Notes: generated from the sequence alone by a model not told the origin. A stretch of 64,000 bases of DNA from Flavobacteriaceae bacterium (GCA_029238215.1 JAQWGN010000017.1:1-64000), one strand, 5' to 3'. Shown: positions 19,658 to 29,872, counted from the stretch's first letter. Numbers and translations: made by a program.

Positions 19658-20635
19658 ATGGCACGCATTCTTACGGGCATTCAAAGTACCGGAACACCAC
19701 ATTTGGGCAACCTTCTAGGCGCTATTTTACCAGCCATTGATATGGCAAGAACAAGCAAGGAAGAAGCATTTTTATTTATTGCAGACATGCATTCCCTTAC
19801 GCAGATAAAGGATGCAACTCAGCTTAAAGCAAACACCCAAGCAACTGCCGCCGCATGGCTTGCTTGTGGCCTCGACCCGGAAAAGGTCTGCTTTTACCGC
19901 CAGTCTGATGTGCCAGAGGTAACAGAGCTCGCATGGTATTTAAACTGTTGCTTTCCTTTTAATCGCCTAACACTTGCACATTCTTTTAAAGATAAATCCG
20001 ATAGATTAGAGGATGTAAATGCTGGGCTGTTTACTTATCCAATGCTGATGGCTGCCGATATTTTATTGTATGATGCCAATTGGGTTCCTGTTGGAAAAGA
20101 TCAATTACAACACCTTGAAATGGCTCGGGATGTTGCGAGCCGTTTTCATGCAATCTATGGCGAAACCTTTGTAATGCCTGAAGCAAAAATTCAAACCGAC
20201 ACACAATATATATTGGGAACCGACGGGACGAAAATGAGTAAGTCTAAAGACAATACCATTAATATCTTTTTACCAGAAAAAAAACTTCGCAAACAAGTCA
20301 TGTCAATCGCTACTGACAGCACGCCTCTTGAAGCCCCTAAAAACCCAGATAGCTGTACCGTTTTTGCGCTGTTTTCTCAACTTGCAACCAAAGAAGCGGT
20401 TGCTACTATGCGTACTCAGTACAAAGCAGGGGGCTTTGGCTATGGTCACGCCAAACAGGCATTGTTTGAAGCAATCTTAGAGCGATTCTCAGATGCTAGA
20501 ACACAATTCGATGCTTACATTCAAGATCCAGAAGCTTTGGAAATTCAACTTCAAAAAGGAGCCGAAAAGGCACGTGCTGTAGGACAGCCAGTCTTAAAGC
20601 GAGTGCGTGAAAAAATGGGGTTTGCTGCTAGGTAG
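19658..20635 (+). CDS. trpS: Tryptophan--tRNA ligase
   Basis: MARILTGIQSTGTPHLGNLLGAI, YPMLMAADILLYDANWVPVGKDQLQHLEMARD, GTDGTKMSKSKDN. Confidence 0.97.
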   Translation: MARILTGIQSTGTPHLGNLLGAILPAIDMARTSKEEAFLFIADMHSLTQIKDATQLKANTQATAAAWLACGLDPEKVCFYRQSDVPEVTELAWYLNCCFPFNRLTLAHSFKDKSDRLEDVNAGLFTYPMLMAADILLYDANWVPVGKDQLQHLEMARDVASRFHAIYGETFVMPEAKIQTDTQYILGTDGTKMSKSKDNTINIFLPEKKLRKQVMSIATDSTPLEAPKNPDSCTVFALFSQLATKEAVATMRTQYKAGGFGYGHAKQALFEAILERFSDARTQFDAYIQDPEALEIQLQKGAEKARAVGQPVLKRVREKMGFAAR

Positions 20636-21722
20636 TTTTAAATTGTTTACCTGCTTGGGCCATTACTACCCCCTTCATTTCCAACTGAAATAACAGACTT
20701 GCAACTTCGCCAACTTTTATAGAAGCCTCTAATGCAATAAGGTCAATATGTTTGGGGATATCACTCATATGGGCCAGCACTAATTTTTCTTTTTCGGTAA
20801 GCTCCACAAATAATTTGGGCTGATACACCGGCTTTGTTTGTTCGGTCCAACCTAAGGCATTGGCTACATCAATTCCAGAAGTAATACAGGCCGCCTGCTG
20901 TGTCTTAATTAAGCTTATGCATCCTTGAGCAGCCTTATCGTTTGGCCTCCCAGGGACAGCAAACACTTCGCGTTGATACCCAAGTGCATAGTATGCTGTG
21001 GTAAGCGCGCCTCCCTTATGTTTTGATTCAACGACAATGGTTGCTTGAGCCATCCCAGCAATAATCCGGTTGCGGCGTAAAAAATGAGTTCTTTGAAACG
21101 CCTCATTAGACCAAAACTCGCTTAAAAAACCACCCGTTTGTTCAATGTCACTTCGGTATTTTATATGCTCTTTGGGATAACAGCTTAAAATACCATGCCC
21201 TAAACACCCATAAGTAATGAGCTTATTTTCACGAGCGGCAAGCTGCGCTTCAATATCTATTCCATAAGCAAAGCCCGAAACAATTACAGGGTTGTATGCG
21301 GCCAGTTCTTCTATAAGTTTACGAACAAAAACCCGCCCTTGATGACTTGGCTGACGCGTCCCCACCACACTTATAATGCGTGTCGTATTAGGAATCGGTT
21401 GTCCGCTGTAAAAAAGAACGAGTGGTGCATCCGAACATTGGTTGAGCGTAGTTGGATAGCTTTCTTGACGAAAATCAATCCAATTGATATGGTACTTTTT
21501 AATGCGAGCAACTTCTTTTTCCGCTGCCACTAGTGCGGTATCTACAGCAACTTGCTTAAATGCTTTTGAGGTAGTTTTAGCATAAGGGTTCGTTGTTGTA
21601 TGTATTTTGTCAAATACTTCTTGTGCGCCACCAAAGTAACGGATGAGCTTTCGCGCGGTTATACAGCCAACTTTTGGGAGTTTAGTAAGCGCAAGCGTTG
21701 CAATAAGTTCGGAATGCTTCAT
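20628..21722 (-). CDS. dprA: DNA-processing protein DprA
   Basis: ISVVGTRQPSHQGRVFVRKLIEELAAYNPVIVSGFAYGIDIEAQLAA, RNRIIAGMAQATIVVESKHKGGALTTA, EVFAVPGRPND. Confidence 0.96.
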   Translation of the reverse strand: MKHSELIATLALTKLPKVGCITARKLIRYFGGAQEVFDKIHTTTNPYAKTTSKAFKQVAVDTALVAAEKEVARIKKYHINWIDFRQESYPTTLNQCSDAPLVLFYSGQPIPNTTRIISVVGTRQPSHQGRVFVRKLIEELAAYNPVIVSGFAYGIDIEAQLAARENKLITYGCLGHGILSCYPKEHIKYRSDIEQTGGFLSEFWSNEAFQRTHFLRRNRIIAGMAQATIVVESKHKGGALTTAYYALGYQREVFAVPGRPNDKAAQGCISLIKTQQAACITSGIDVANALGWTEQTKPVYQPKLFVELTEKEKLVLAHMSDIPKHIDLIALEASIKVGEVASLLFQLEMKGVVMAQAGKQFKTT

Positions 21723-21778
21723 AAGATTTGGTGATTTAAAAATACAAAACTTGTTTTTTTGTTTTTGTCTAAAAAATG

Positions 21779-21786
21779 TACATTTG
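21779..21786 (+). promoter_or_regulatory. TAnnTTTG -7 box (TACATTTG) 4 nt before ATG at 21791, with TTTG at 21758-21761
   Basis: Exact consensus match, 17-bp spacing to the TTTG. Confidence 0.6.
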
Positions 21787-21790
21787 TGAC

Positions 21791-22705
21791 ATGCAGCTTA
21801 CAGCACACATACATTATTTGCTTTATCACCACGATTGCGTTACCGTTCCAGGTTTTGGCGCTTTTTTGGTAGAACAAAAGGAAGCCTATTATGACGCTGC
21901 AAAACAACGCTACTTTCCACCTTCAAAAGAGTTGTCGTTTAATGAAAAGCTACAATCTAACGATGGTATTCTAGCATCTCACTTATCCAAATCCTTCCAA
22001 ACCAGCTACGAACGTGCCGTGCTGGATGTGCATCAACAGATGATTGCTTGGAAAGAAAAGCTCGAAAAGGAAACCTTGACGATGGAATCTTTAGGGTCTT
22101 TTGAATTAAATCGAGAAAAAAAATTAGTGTTTACCCCTGCAAAAGGACTTAATTTCTTGGCGGCAAGCTACGCCCTCCACGATATCCCAGCCTATCCGAT
22201 TGTTCGTGGAGCATCTGAAATACCTACCACACCACCGGTATATTTTACGCTAGAGAAAAATAAATCGAGACGTCGTTTTGTGGGCTATGCAGCAGCAGTA
22301 GCTGGAATTGTTTCCTTACTTGCTGTTGGATCAAACGGGTATTTGGATCAACAAGCCGATGCGCAATGGCAAGCCGAACAAAGCCTTCGACAATCGGCTC
22401 GTGAACAAGCGTCCATGTCGGTTTACGATCTTGGGGAGTTGCCTGCGTTAACCATAAAACTTCCAAAAACTAAAGCTCCTGCTTTTTATATAGTAGCGGG
22501 ATCTTTTCGCAATGAATCAAATGCACAACGTTTGGTTAGCAGCTTGCAACGCAAGGGCCATACAAACGCTAGAAAACTGGATAAAACCGCAAAGGGATTT
22601 TACCAAGTTTCGTTTGCATCTTTTGCCACAAAACGCGAAGCCTATAACGCAAAGGCAAAGCTTACCCAAGGTCAGTATCCTGGCGCATGGGTTTTGAAAA
22701 AATAA
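21791..22705 (+). CDS. HU-CCDC81/SPOR domain protein
   Basis: MQLTAHIHYLLYHHDCVTVPGFGAFLVEQKEA (HU-like N-term), TM segment, C-terminal SPOR FYIVAGSFRNESNAQRLVSSLQRKGHTNARKLDKTAKGFYQVSFASFATKREAYNAKAKL. Confidence 0.9.
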   Translation: MQLTAHIHYLLYHHDCVTVPGFGAFLVEQKEAYYDAAKQRYFPPSKELSFNEKLQSNDGILASHLSKSFQTSYERAVLDVHQQMIAWKEKLEKETLTMESLGSFELNREKKLVFTPAKGLNFLAASYALHDIPAYPIVRGASEIPTTPPVYFTLEKNKSRRRFVGYAAAVAGIVSLLAVGSNGYLDQQADAQWQAEQSLRQSAREQASMSVYDLGELPALTIKLPKTKAPAFYIVAGSFRNESNAQRLVSSLQRKGHTNARKLDKTAKGFYQVSFASFATKREAYNAKAKLTQGQYPGAWVLKK

Positions 22706-22709
22706 TTTT

Positions 22710-23219
22710 ATGACACCCAAGCACCCTAAGGATTCCAAGACGGAAATGACCGACTTGGTATTGCCTTCAGACACAAATCCGATTAACAATTTATTTGGTG
22801 GGGAACTTCTTGCCCGTATGGATCGTGCAGCATGTATTGCTGCCCAGCGTCATTCAGGACATATCGTAGTTACGGCTTCGGTAAACCATGTACATTTTAG
22901 AAAGCCCGTCCCTTTGGGTAGTGTGCTTACTTTAGAAGCAAAAGTATCTAGAGCCTTTGGCACATCCATGGAGGTATTTATTGATGTATGGAAGGAAGAA
23001 CACGATAGCAAGGCTCGTGAAAAAGTAAATGAGGCCATCTATACTTTTGTGGCAGTTGACACACAGAATACGCCTGTGGAGGTTGCACCCATTGCCCCTG
23101 AAACAGCCTTGGAAAAAGAACGCTTTGATGGCGCATTGCGCCGCAGACAACTGAGTCTGATTTTGGCAGGTAAACTAAAGCCCGAAGATGCTACCGAACT
23201 AAAAGCGCTTTTTAGTTAA
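22710..23219 (+). CDS. Acyl-CoA thioesterase (hotdog fold)
   Basis: LVLPSDTNPINNLFGGELLARMDRAACIAAQRHSGHIVVTASVNHVHFRKPVPLGSVLTLEAKVSRAFGTSMEVFIDV. Confidence 0.94.
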   Translation: MTPKHPKDSKTEMTDLVLPSDTNPINNLFGGELLARMDRAACIAAQRHSGHIVVTASVNHVHFRKPVPLGSVLTLEAKVSRAFGTSMEVFIDVWKEEHDSKAREKVNEAIYTFVAVDTQNTPVEVAPIAPETALEKERFDGALRRRQLSLILAGKLKPEDATELKALFS

Positions 23220-23758
23220 GCACAGACCTCCTTTTTTATTCGAGCTGCTTAGACGGAGTTATACGTTTACGGATTCCTAAAACTACAATTCCCACTTTAT
23301 TCAAAAAACACCTAAAAAGATTAAAAAAGTAGTATTTTTGGACGTTTTTAGCCAAAAAAGAACAAAAAACTGCTTAAAATGCTGTTTTTTCCAATTCCCC
23401 CTTGCCTGTATTTTTTCAATTTGAGTTTTGTTACCGCTGAATGTCCCTTTATACGCATTAGGTTTTTCGTAAAAATTCCCTAAAATGGCTCAAAAACTGC
23501 CTGAAAAGAGCAATAAACACTCTTTTTTAGTCTAAAAACGCAAAAAAAACGATTTTCATGATTGCTGTAAAAATGCAGTCTCTACGAATATGGCTTCCTA
23601 ACCACCTTTTTTAGGGTTTTAACATTTAGTAAATCATCAAAATTTGTATAAAATGCCCTAAAATGAGTTAAAAACATATAAAAAAGCTCATTTTTGGGCT
23701 ATAATTGGCTGAAAAATGAAGAAACGTAGTTTTTGATAAACCAAAATTTTCCGCCTGC

Positions 23759-23788
23759 TAGCGCAAGGCGCTGTCTTGTGCTATTTTT
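23759..23788 (+). terminator. Orphan intrinsic-terminator-like hairpin
   Basis: TAGCGCAAG-gcgctgt-CTTGTGCTA (9 bp, one G-U) followed by TTTTT; no ORF nearby on this strand. Confidence 0.6.
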
Positions 23789-23831
23789 AATGGTTTTTTC
23801 TTGGCACGAGAGAGTTTCTCACCCACTGGCG

Positions 23832-23866
23832 CGCGTCTGCCTGTCGGCAGACAGGTCTGTGACGCG
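23832..23866. repeat. Nested palindrome / REP-like hairpin
   Basis: Inner CCTGTC-GGCA-GACAGG (23840-23855) nested in outer CGCGTC (23832-23837)/GACGCG (23861-23866). Confidence 0.7.
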
Positions 23867-23998
23867 TGACCAATCTTCGTAGTAGTTTTTTAAAAAAAGG
23901 GTGTGCTTTTTTGTGTCATAAGTAGGGTTAGGGGTATTTTAAAGACAATTATAAAATGATCTGCATTAAGTTTGCGTCTCTTACTATTAAAGTGTCTA

Positions 23999-24025
23999 AA
24001 AAAAGAGGTTAAAGTCTCTTTTTCA
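23999..24025. terminator. Bidirectional terminator-like hairpin downstream of the minus-strand endonuclease gene
   Basis: AAAAAGAG-gttaaagt-CTCTTTTT with A and T tracts on both sides. Confidence 0.65.
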
Positions 24026-24103
24026 TGATTGAAAAACACAGATGTAAAGAATAAATTAGAAGTAAGAAAATACTTATAAAAGATTTTATTTTAAAATTAA
24101 AAG

Positions 24104-25150
24104 CTAACGCACCTCCCGTATCAAATAGGCATACACGGGGAAGTGATCGCTATAGCCACCTGTAAACCTTCCGCTGGAAAAACTCCGAAACGGATAACCT
24201 TTATAAGGCCCTGTTTTTGTGATAAGAAAGGGTTTGTTGTAAATACCTGCTTTCCAAAACCGCCACCCTGTTGTTTTTAAAAGCCCTGCAGACACATGCA
24301 TTTGGTCTAGGACATGCCAGCGGTCTCTGTAGCTCGATGTACCAAGCCCTTTCTTATAAAACGAGTACATGGGATTATAGAAATTGTTTTTTTTAAGCGC
24401 CATGTTTTTTTTACCAACAGCCTTAAATACCTCCGCAATACTTTTATTAGTAGGGTCATCATTGAAATCCCCCATGTTTATAATTTTGGCTGCTGGATTT
24501 TGGTGTAAAATGGAGTCCGCTATTTTTTTATTTAACGCAGCGGCTTCCAATCGGGCGGGTTCACTCCGATTTTGACCACCACTGCGGGAAGGCCAGTGAT
24601 TGACAATAAAATAGAACGGCTCTTTTTCGAGTAACCCATGAACAAGAAGTTGGTCACGGGTATAATCGCGCTCCCCATCAGCATCATAAAGGCGTAGGCC
24701 GTAGTTTTTAAACGAAAGCGGAAGAAAGCGATTCTTTTGGTAGATTAAAGCCACATCGATGCCACGCTCATCTGGGGAATCAAAATGAATAATCCCATAG
24801 TCAAAGGGTTTTAATGCAGCGGATTCTATCACATCTTGCACCACCTGCCGATTTTCTACTTCGCAAAGGCCAATAATAGCCGGAGGATGGTTTGCTGTTT
24901 CTCGACCAATAGTTGCCAATACTTGTGCCACATTGACCACCTTTTTATGATACACCGCTTTGGTCCAACGGTCTCGCCCTGTAGGGGTTCGATCATCATC
25001 TCGAGTATTGGGATTATTTAGTGTATCAAACAAGTTTTCTACGTTGTAAAAAGCAACGCTTAGTACTTCGTATTTTTTGTCATTTTGCTGGCAGAAGATA
25101 AAACAGGCACCAACAAAAAAAAGTAAGAAAAAGAGGCTAATGGAGCGCAT
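24104..25150 (-). CDS. Endonuclease/exonuclease/phosphatase family protein (secreted or lipid-anchored)
   Basis: VAFYNVENLFDTLNNPNTRDDD, IGLCEVENRQVVQDVI, FIVNHWPSRSGGQNRSEPARLEAA, INMGDFNDDPTNKS, GGYSDHFPVYAYL. Confidence 0.93.
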   Translation of the reverse strand: MRSISLFFLLFFVGACFIFCQQNDKKYEVLSVAFYNVENLFDTLNNPNTRDDDRTPTGRDRWTKAVYHKKVVNVAQVLATIGRETANHPPAIIGLCEVENRQVVQDVIESAALKPFDYGIIHFDSPDERGIDVALIYQKNRFLPLSFKNYGLRLYDADGERDYTRDQLLVHGLLEKEPFYFIVNHWPSRSGGQNRSEPARLEAAALNKKIADSILHQNPAAKIINMGDFNDDPTNKSIAEVFKAVGKKNMALKKNNFYNPMYSFYKKGLGTSSYRDRWHVLDQMHVSAGLLKTTGWRFWKAGIYNKPFLITKTGPYKGYPFRSFSSGRFTGGYSDHFPVYAYLIREVR

Positions 25151-25198
25151 AGCATGGTTTAAAAATATTTTTTAAATTTAGTCAATATCCCAAATATC

Positions 25199-27919
25199 AT
25201 GAATGGACTATCCCTACTTTTAGTCACATTGTATGTTGGCTGCGCTATGGCGCAGGACGGCATTCGGGGGGTTGTATTTGATCAAGCTGCAAGCCCCTTG
25301 GCTAACGTTTATATTTCGGCAACTCCTTCCAATTTAAACACGACAACAGATTCAGATGGACGCTTTTTCTTGGCAGTATTAGAAGACCAAACCCTTAGCT
25401 TTTCTTTTACCGGGTATGCCCCTTTTGTAATAACGGCATCAATGGGAGATTTAGTTACCATAAGTTTACAACCCACAGCAGTTAACGAAGATCCCTATCA
25501 AAATGCACAGCTTAATATTATCCGCTTAAGCGATGATGAATTGGGTGATGAAACCCATGCACAGGATAATATTTCAGGACTGTTACAAGCGACTAAAGAT
25601 GTATTTCTACGTACTGCTGCATTTGAGTTCAGCGCTTCTTTTTTTAAAGTCAGGGGAATGGATACCGATCATGCCACAGTTATGATTAATGGCCTTCCAA
25701 TGAATAAACTTTATAATGGTCGTCCGCAATGGAGTAATTGGGGAGGACTTAACGATGTACTTCGAAACCGTGAATTGACGCAAGGCATTGAACCCTCCGA
25801 TTTTTCAATAGGCGGGGTATTAGGAACCACAAATATTAGCACGCAAGCTTCAGGATATGCATCCGGAGGCCGCATTACCACATCTTCTTCTGACCGTAGT
25901 TATAATTATCGTGTCTTGGCAAGCTACGCTACGGGCCCTATGGCTAATGGCTGGTCGGCAGCATTTGCATTAGGAAATCGTTGGGGAGCTTCAGGATATC
26001 AAAAAGGGACATTTTGTGATGCTCAATCTGTTTTTATTGCTGTTGAAAAACAATGGCGTACCCACAGCTTAAACATGACGCTTATTGCAACACCCAACCG
26101 TCGTGGGAAATCTTCGCCAAATACGCATGAGGTTTACGACCTAAAAGGAATTCGATATAATGAATATTGGGGACGTCAATCGGGGGAAGTTCGAAATGCT
26201 AGAGTTAAACGACTAGAAGAGCCATTAGTTATGTTAAACCATAGATGGAAGCTTTCTGCAAAATCGACCTTGCTTACTAATGTGGGGTTACAGTTTGGAG
26301 CACTCGGGAACAGCCGCTTGGATTTTCCTGGGGGTGCAAATCCCAGTCCGTCGTATTACCAAAAGCTCCCAAGTTATTTTTTAACCCAAAATGGAGGTCC
26401 TGATTATGAAGGGACATATCGCTTTAAGCAGGAATTTATTGCCGATGGCCAATTGGACTGGAATCGTATATACGATGCCAACATAACGAATAACACCTTG
26501 GGGCTACCTGCCGCATATGTGTTATACGAGGACCTTACCAAGGATACTCAATGGAGTGCCAATACAATTTTTAGCACGGAACTTAATGACAACATAAAAT
26601 TGATAGGGACAATTCAGCTTCGAACATTAACATCAAAAAATAGTGCAGAAATTATTGATTTATTAGGATCGACAGGATACTTAAATGTAGATCCATACGA
26701 TGGCTATCAATACGACTTGAATAACCCCAACAGCATTGTTGGCGAAGGGGGTACTATTAGGTATAACTATCAACTCAATGCCTTTGTTAGTGAGGCGTCG
26801 TTGGTAGCACGATTCAACTATCCGAAGTTTAATGGATACCTGGCTTCGGGATTTTCATCTACGACATATCAAAGAGACGGATATTACTTGCACGAAGCAT
26901 ACCCAACAAGTTCTTTAGGAAAAAGTAAAAAACTTTCTTTTACGGGGGGAAGCCTAAAAGCAGGCGCAACGTATAAAATTACAGGAAAGCAATTTGTACA
27001 GGGCAATGCCGCCTTGACTAATCGAGCTCCTAGCTTGCGGAACAGTTTTTCTAATCCTCGTGAAAACAATGCTTTTATAGGCGAACAAGCTGGCCGCAGA
27101 CTAACAACAGAGCGCATAATTGCCACAGACTTAAGCTATATTTTTAGATCACCAAAGTTGAGTGCTCGATTGACCGCCTTTTTCAACCGTACCCATGACA
27201 CCAATGAAGTCTCGTTTTTCTTTGCCGAAGGGATCGGCGGAGACACTTCTTCTTTTGTGCAAGAGATTATGCACGGAATAGACAAACAACACCAGGGAAT
27301 AGAATTTGGTTTTGAAAGTGAAATCACACCATCATTTACTTTAAAAGGAGCGGCAGCTATTGGGCTTTATACGTATGCAAACAACCCCCATGTTTATCTA
27401 ACTTCTGACGACTTTGAGTATTTGGATTTTGGACAGGCTAAAATGAAACATTTAAAGCTTTCTTCAGGCCCGCAAGAAGCGTATTCATTAGGAGTAGAAT
27501 TTCGAGAAAATTTCTGGTGGTTTGGGATAACTACCAACTATTTTGACCATACCTATTTAGACGTAAGCCCCATAAATAGAACACACAATTTTTTGCTTGA
27601 CCGTGATGGGCTTCCTTTCACGGATTACGATCCAGAACGAGCAAGAATACTGTTGCAGCAAGAACAGTTTGACCCCTATTCAGTCGTGAATTTAGTTTTA
27701 GGAAAATCATGGCGTTTTGGCAATAAGTTTCTTGGGGCTTTTCTTAGTGTTAATAACCTGTTTGGAGCTACATATAAAACGGGCGGATTTGAGCAATCAC
27801 GCAATGCAAATTACCGTGAACTTTTGGAAGACATACAAGCAGAGAAGCGTCGTTTTGGACCCAAGTATTGGTACGGCCGTGCAACGACCTATTTTTTAAA
27901 CATGAACCTACGATTTTAA
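25199..27919 (+). CDS. TonB-dependent receptor with carboxypeptidase-regulatory-like N-terminal domain
   Basis: GIRGVVFDQAASPLANVYISATPSNLNTTTDSDGRFFLAV; plug-like FKVRGMDTDHATVMINGLPMNKLYNGRPQWSNWGGLNDVLR; terminal aromatic LNMNLRF. Confidence 0.93.
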   Translation: MNGLSLLLVTLYVGCAMAQDGIRGVVFDQAASPLANVYISATPSNLNTTTDSDGRFFLAVLEDQTLSFSFTGYAPFVITASMGDLVTISLQPTAVNEDPYQNAQLNIIRLSDDELGDETHAQDNISGLLQATKDVFLRTAAFEFSASFFKVRGMDTDHATVMINGLPMNKLYNGRPQWSNWGGLNDVLRNRELTQGIEPSDFSIGGVLGTTNISTQASGYASGGRITTSSSDRSYNYRVLASYATGPMANGWSAAFALGNRWGASGYQKGTFCDAQSVFIAVEKQWRTHSLNMTLIATPNRRGKSSPNTHEVYDLKGIRYNEYWGRQSGEVRNARVKRLEEPLVMLNHRWKLSAKSTLLTNVGLQFGALGNSRLDFPGGANPSPSYYQKLPSYFLTQNGGPDYEGTYRFKQEFIADGQLDWNRIYDANITNNTLGLPAAYVLYEDLTKDTQWSANTIFSTELNDNIKLIGTIQLRTLTSKNSAEIIDLLGSTGYLNVDPYDGYQYDLNNPNSIVGEGGTIRYNYQLNAFVSEASLVARFNYPKFNGYLASGFSSTTYQRDGYYLHEAYPTSSLGKSKKLSFTGGSLKAGATYKITGKQFVQGNAALTNRAPSLRNSFSNPRENNAFIGEQAGRRLTTERIIATDLSYIFRSPKLSARLTAFFNRTHDTNEVSFFFAEGIGGDTSSFVQEIMHGIDKQHQGIEFGFESEITPSFTLKGAAAIGLYTYANNPHVYLTSDDFEYLDFGQAKMKHLKLSSGPQEAYSLGVEFRENFWWFGITTNYFDHTYLDVSPINRTHNFLLDRDGLPFTDYDPERARILLQQEQFDPYSVVNLVLGKSWRFGNKFLGAFLSVNNLFGATYKTGGFEQSRNANYRELLEDIQAEKRRFGPKYWYGRATTYFLNMNLRF

Positions 27920-27937
27920 TCTTTGAACCCCTATGTT

Positions 27938-28825
27938 ATGAACGCAATACAACATATAAAAACCACAGGAGTACTTTTAGGTCTGCTGTTCTTTTTTGGA
28001 TGTCAGCAAGAGGAAACATTTGATATTCCTGCGGAGTTAGGAACTGAGGAAAATACGGAACTCAATGTACTTCTATCCGAAATTGAAAATGGCGATAAAT
28101 CACTTGTTTCTATTCAACAATTAAAAGACTTTTTTGTTTATCGAAATGTACATACAATTTCCTCTGATTTAGTAGTAAAAGGTTACGTTGTTTCCTCTGA
28201 CAGAACAGGTAATTTTTATAAAGAATTCTACCTACAGGACGCCCCTGCAACTCCTACAGTAGCCCTGCATATCATGATTGATCAAGTGGATTCTTACAAC
28301 ATGTTTAACCTTGGTCGTGAGGTGTATATTGATTTAAAAGGATTGCATATTGGTGAGGCAAGAAGAGGAAACGGTATTATTTCTCTTGGAGGAAACTTAA
28401 GTGCCGATGGCAATGAGGTTGAATCAATACGGCAATTAGATATTCAATCCCATTTTTATCGGACCAAAACAACGGCTGAAATAGTGCCGCTTCCAATTCG
28501 ATTTTCAGAAATTAACAGTGATCACATTGGGATGTTTGTTTCGGTGGACGACGTAAGTGTCTCTTTTTCCGAACAAGGCAAGCCTTTCGTGTCCCCAAGA
28601 GATTATTTTGACACCCAACGCACGCTTGAAGGGTGTGAAGGAGGGAACACCGTGTCTTTTATACTTGAAACCAGTGCCTTTGCATCATATAAAGACCTTC
28701 CGCTTCCCAGCGGAACGGGAACGATTAAAGGTATTGTTAGTAAAACCTACAACGGTAGCGACATTGTTTTAACACTAAACGATTCAGCAGACGCAGCACT
28801 TACAGGTCCTGCCTGCGGAGGGTAG
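27938..28825 (+). CDS. DUF5689 domain lipoprotein
   Basis: Lipobox LLFFFGCQQ; ISSDLVVKGYVVSSDRTGNFYKEFYLQDAPATPTVALHIMID; NGSDIVLTLND. Confidence 0.85.
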   Translation: MNAIQHIKTTGVLLGLLFFFGCQQEETFDIPAELGTEENTELNVLLSEIENGDKSLVSIQQLKDFFVYRNVHTISSDLVVKGYVVSSDRTGNFYKEFYLQDAPATPTVALHIMIDQVDSYNMFNLGREVYIDLKGLHIGEARRGNGIISLGGNLSADGNEVESIRQLDIQSHFYRTKTTAEIVPLPIRFSEINSDHIGMFVSVDDVSVSFSEQGKPFVSPRDYFDTQRTLEGCEGGNTVSFILETSAFASYKDLPLPSGTGTIKGIVSKTYNGSDIVLTLNDSADAALTGPACGG

Positions 28826-28912
28826 CGCTGTCAAAACAAACTTTTATTGAGAAGGAAGGTCTAATAAAATGTGTTTGGCCTATTTTGGCATGCATAATAA
28901 ACACGTTGAATT

Positions 28913-29845
28913 ATGAAAAAAATATTCCTTTTAATCCTCTTTTGTGTGGCATGCTCAAAAGACAACGGCAACAGTACAATTGACGACAATACCGATCCAA
29001 CTGTTGAGGCTTGTGCAGATGTTACGCCTACCTTTAGCTTAATCTTAGATGCCTCAGAGTGTGATGTAGATATTCAAACTACCTTAGGCGTTTCTTCTGT
29101 TTACACGGAAGAAATTGTAGGGAATAAACGCCAAATTACGTTTAACAATATTGCCAACCACCATGTTGGAAGATTTCCAAGAGCAGGAAACCCAAATACC
29201 ATATCGGCAAATAGTCATTCGGTAGAAATGACCATAAACCCAGCAGCAGCAACCTCTTTTAAATCTGCGAAAGGCTACGACTTTGGGATATTTTTTAGCG
29301 GAGTTGCTATAGACCCATTTACTGCAGAATTCTTTACCAATGGCGGTCAAGTAAATCGGGACTGGAATGAAACAGCACTTACCAGTTCCGTAAACCTAGG
29401 CACCGATTGTAATAATGCCCATGTACAACCTACGGGAGAGTACCACTACCACGGTACGCCCAATGCGTTTATTGAAAAACTCACCAACGGCCAAACGCCA
29501 ACAACCATGATTAAGCTAGGGTATGCGGCCGATGGCTTTCCTATTTACTACAAATATGGATACGATGATTCGGATAACTTAGTCGCTATGGAAAGTGGTT
29601 TTCGATTAAAAGAAGGCAGTCGCCCAGGGAATGGCGTTAGTGCTCCCGATGGCTGCTATGATGGATTGTATTTTCAAGATTATGAATATGTAGCAGGGGT
29701 TTCTCCACTCGATCAAGCGAATGGAAAAACAGGGAAAACACCTGAAGCAGCAAGTGAATATTATTATGTGGTTACGGACAATTTTCCATCGTCACCACTT
29801 TATTTTCGTGGTACTCCTGATGAGTCTTTTAGCCATAGGCCATAG
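28913..29845 (+). CDS. YHYH domain lipoprotein
   Basis: Lipobox FCVACSK; CNNAHVQPTGEYHYHGTPNAFIEKL, GYAADGFPIYYKYGY, GCYDGLYFQDYEYV. Confidence 0.9.
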   Translation: MKKIFLLILFCVACSKDNGNSTIDDNTDPTVEACADVTPTFSLILDASECDVDIQTTLGVSSVYTEEIVGNKRQITFNNIANHHVGRFPRAGNPNTISANSHSVEMTINPAAATSFKSAKGYDFGIFFSGVAIDPFTAEFFTNGGQVNRDWNETALTSSVNLGTDCNNAHVQPTGEYHYHGTPNAFIEKLTNGQTPTTMIKLGYAADGFPIYYKYGYDDSDNLVAMESGFRLKEGSRPGNGVSAPDGCYDGLYFQDYEYVAGVSPLDQANGKTGKTPEAASEYYYVVTDNFPSSPLYFRGTPDESFSHRP

Positions 29846-29872
29846 GATGTAAGTACTCCCTACTCGTTTTTG

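Noticed and set aside
23220-24103. CRISPR array in the AT-rich ORF-free region
   Set aside because: Repeated words are short, degenerate and irregularly spaced; no uniform repeat-spacer pattern and no cas genes nearby.
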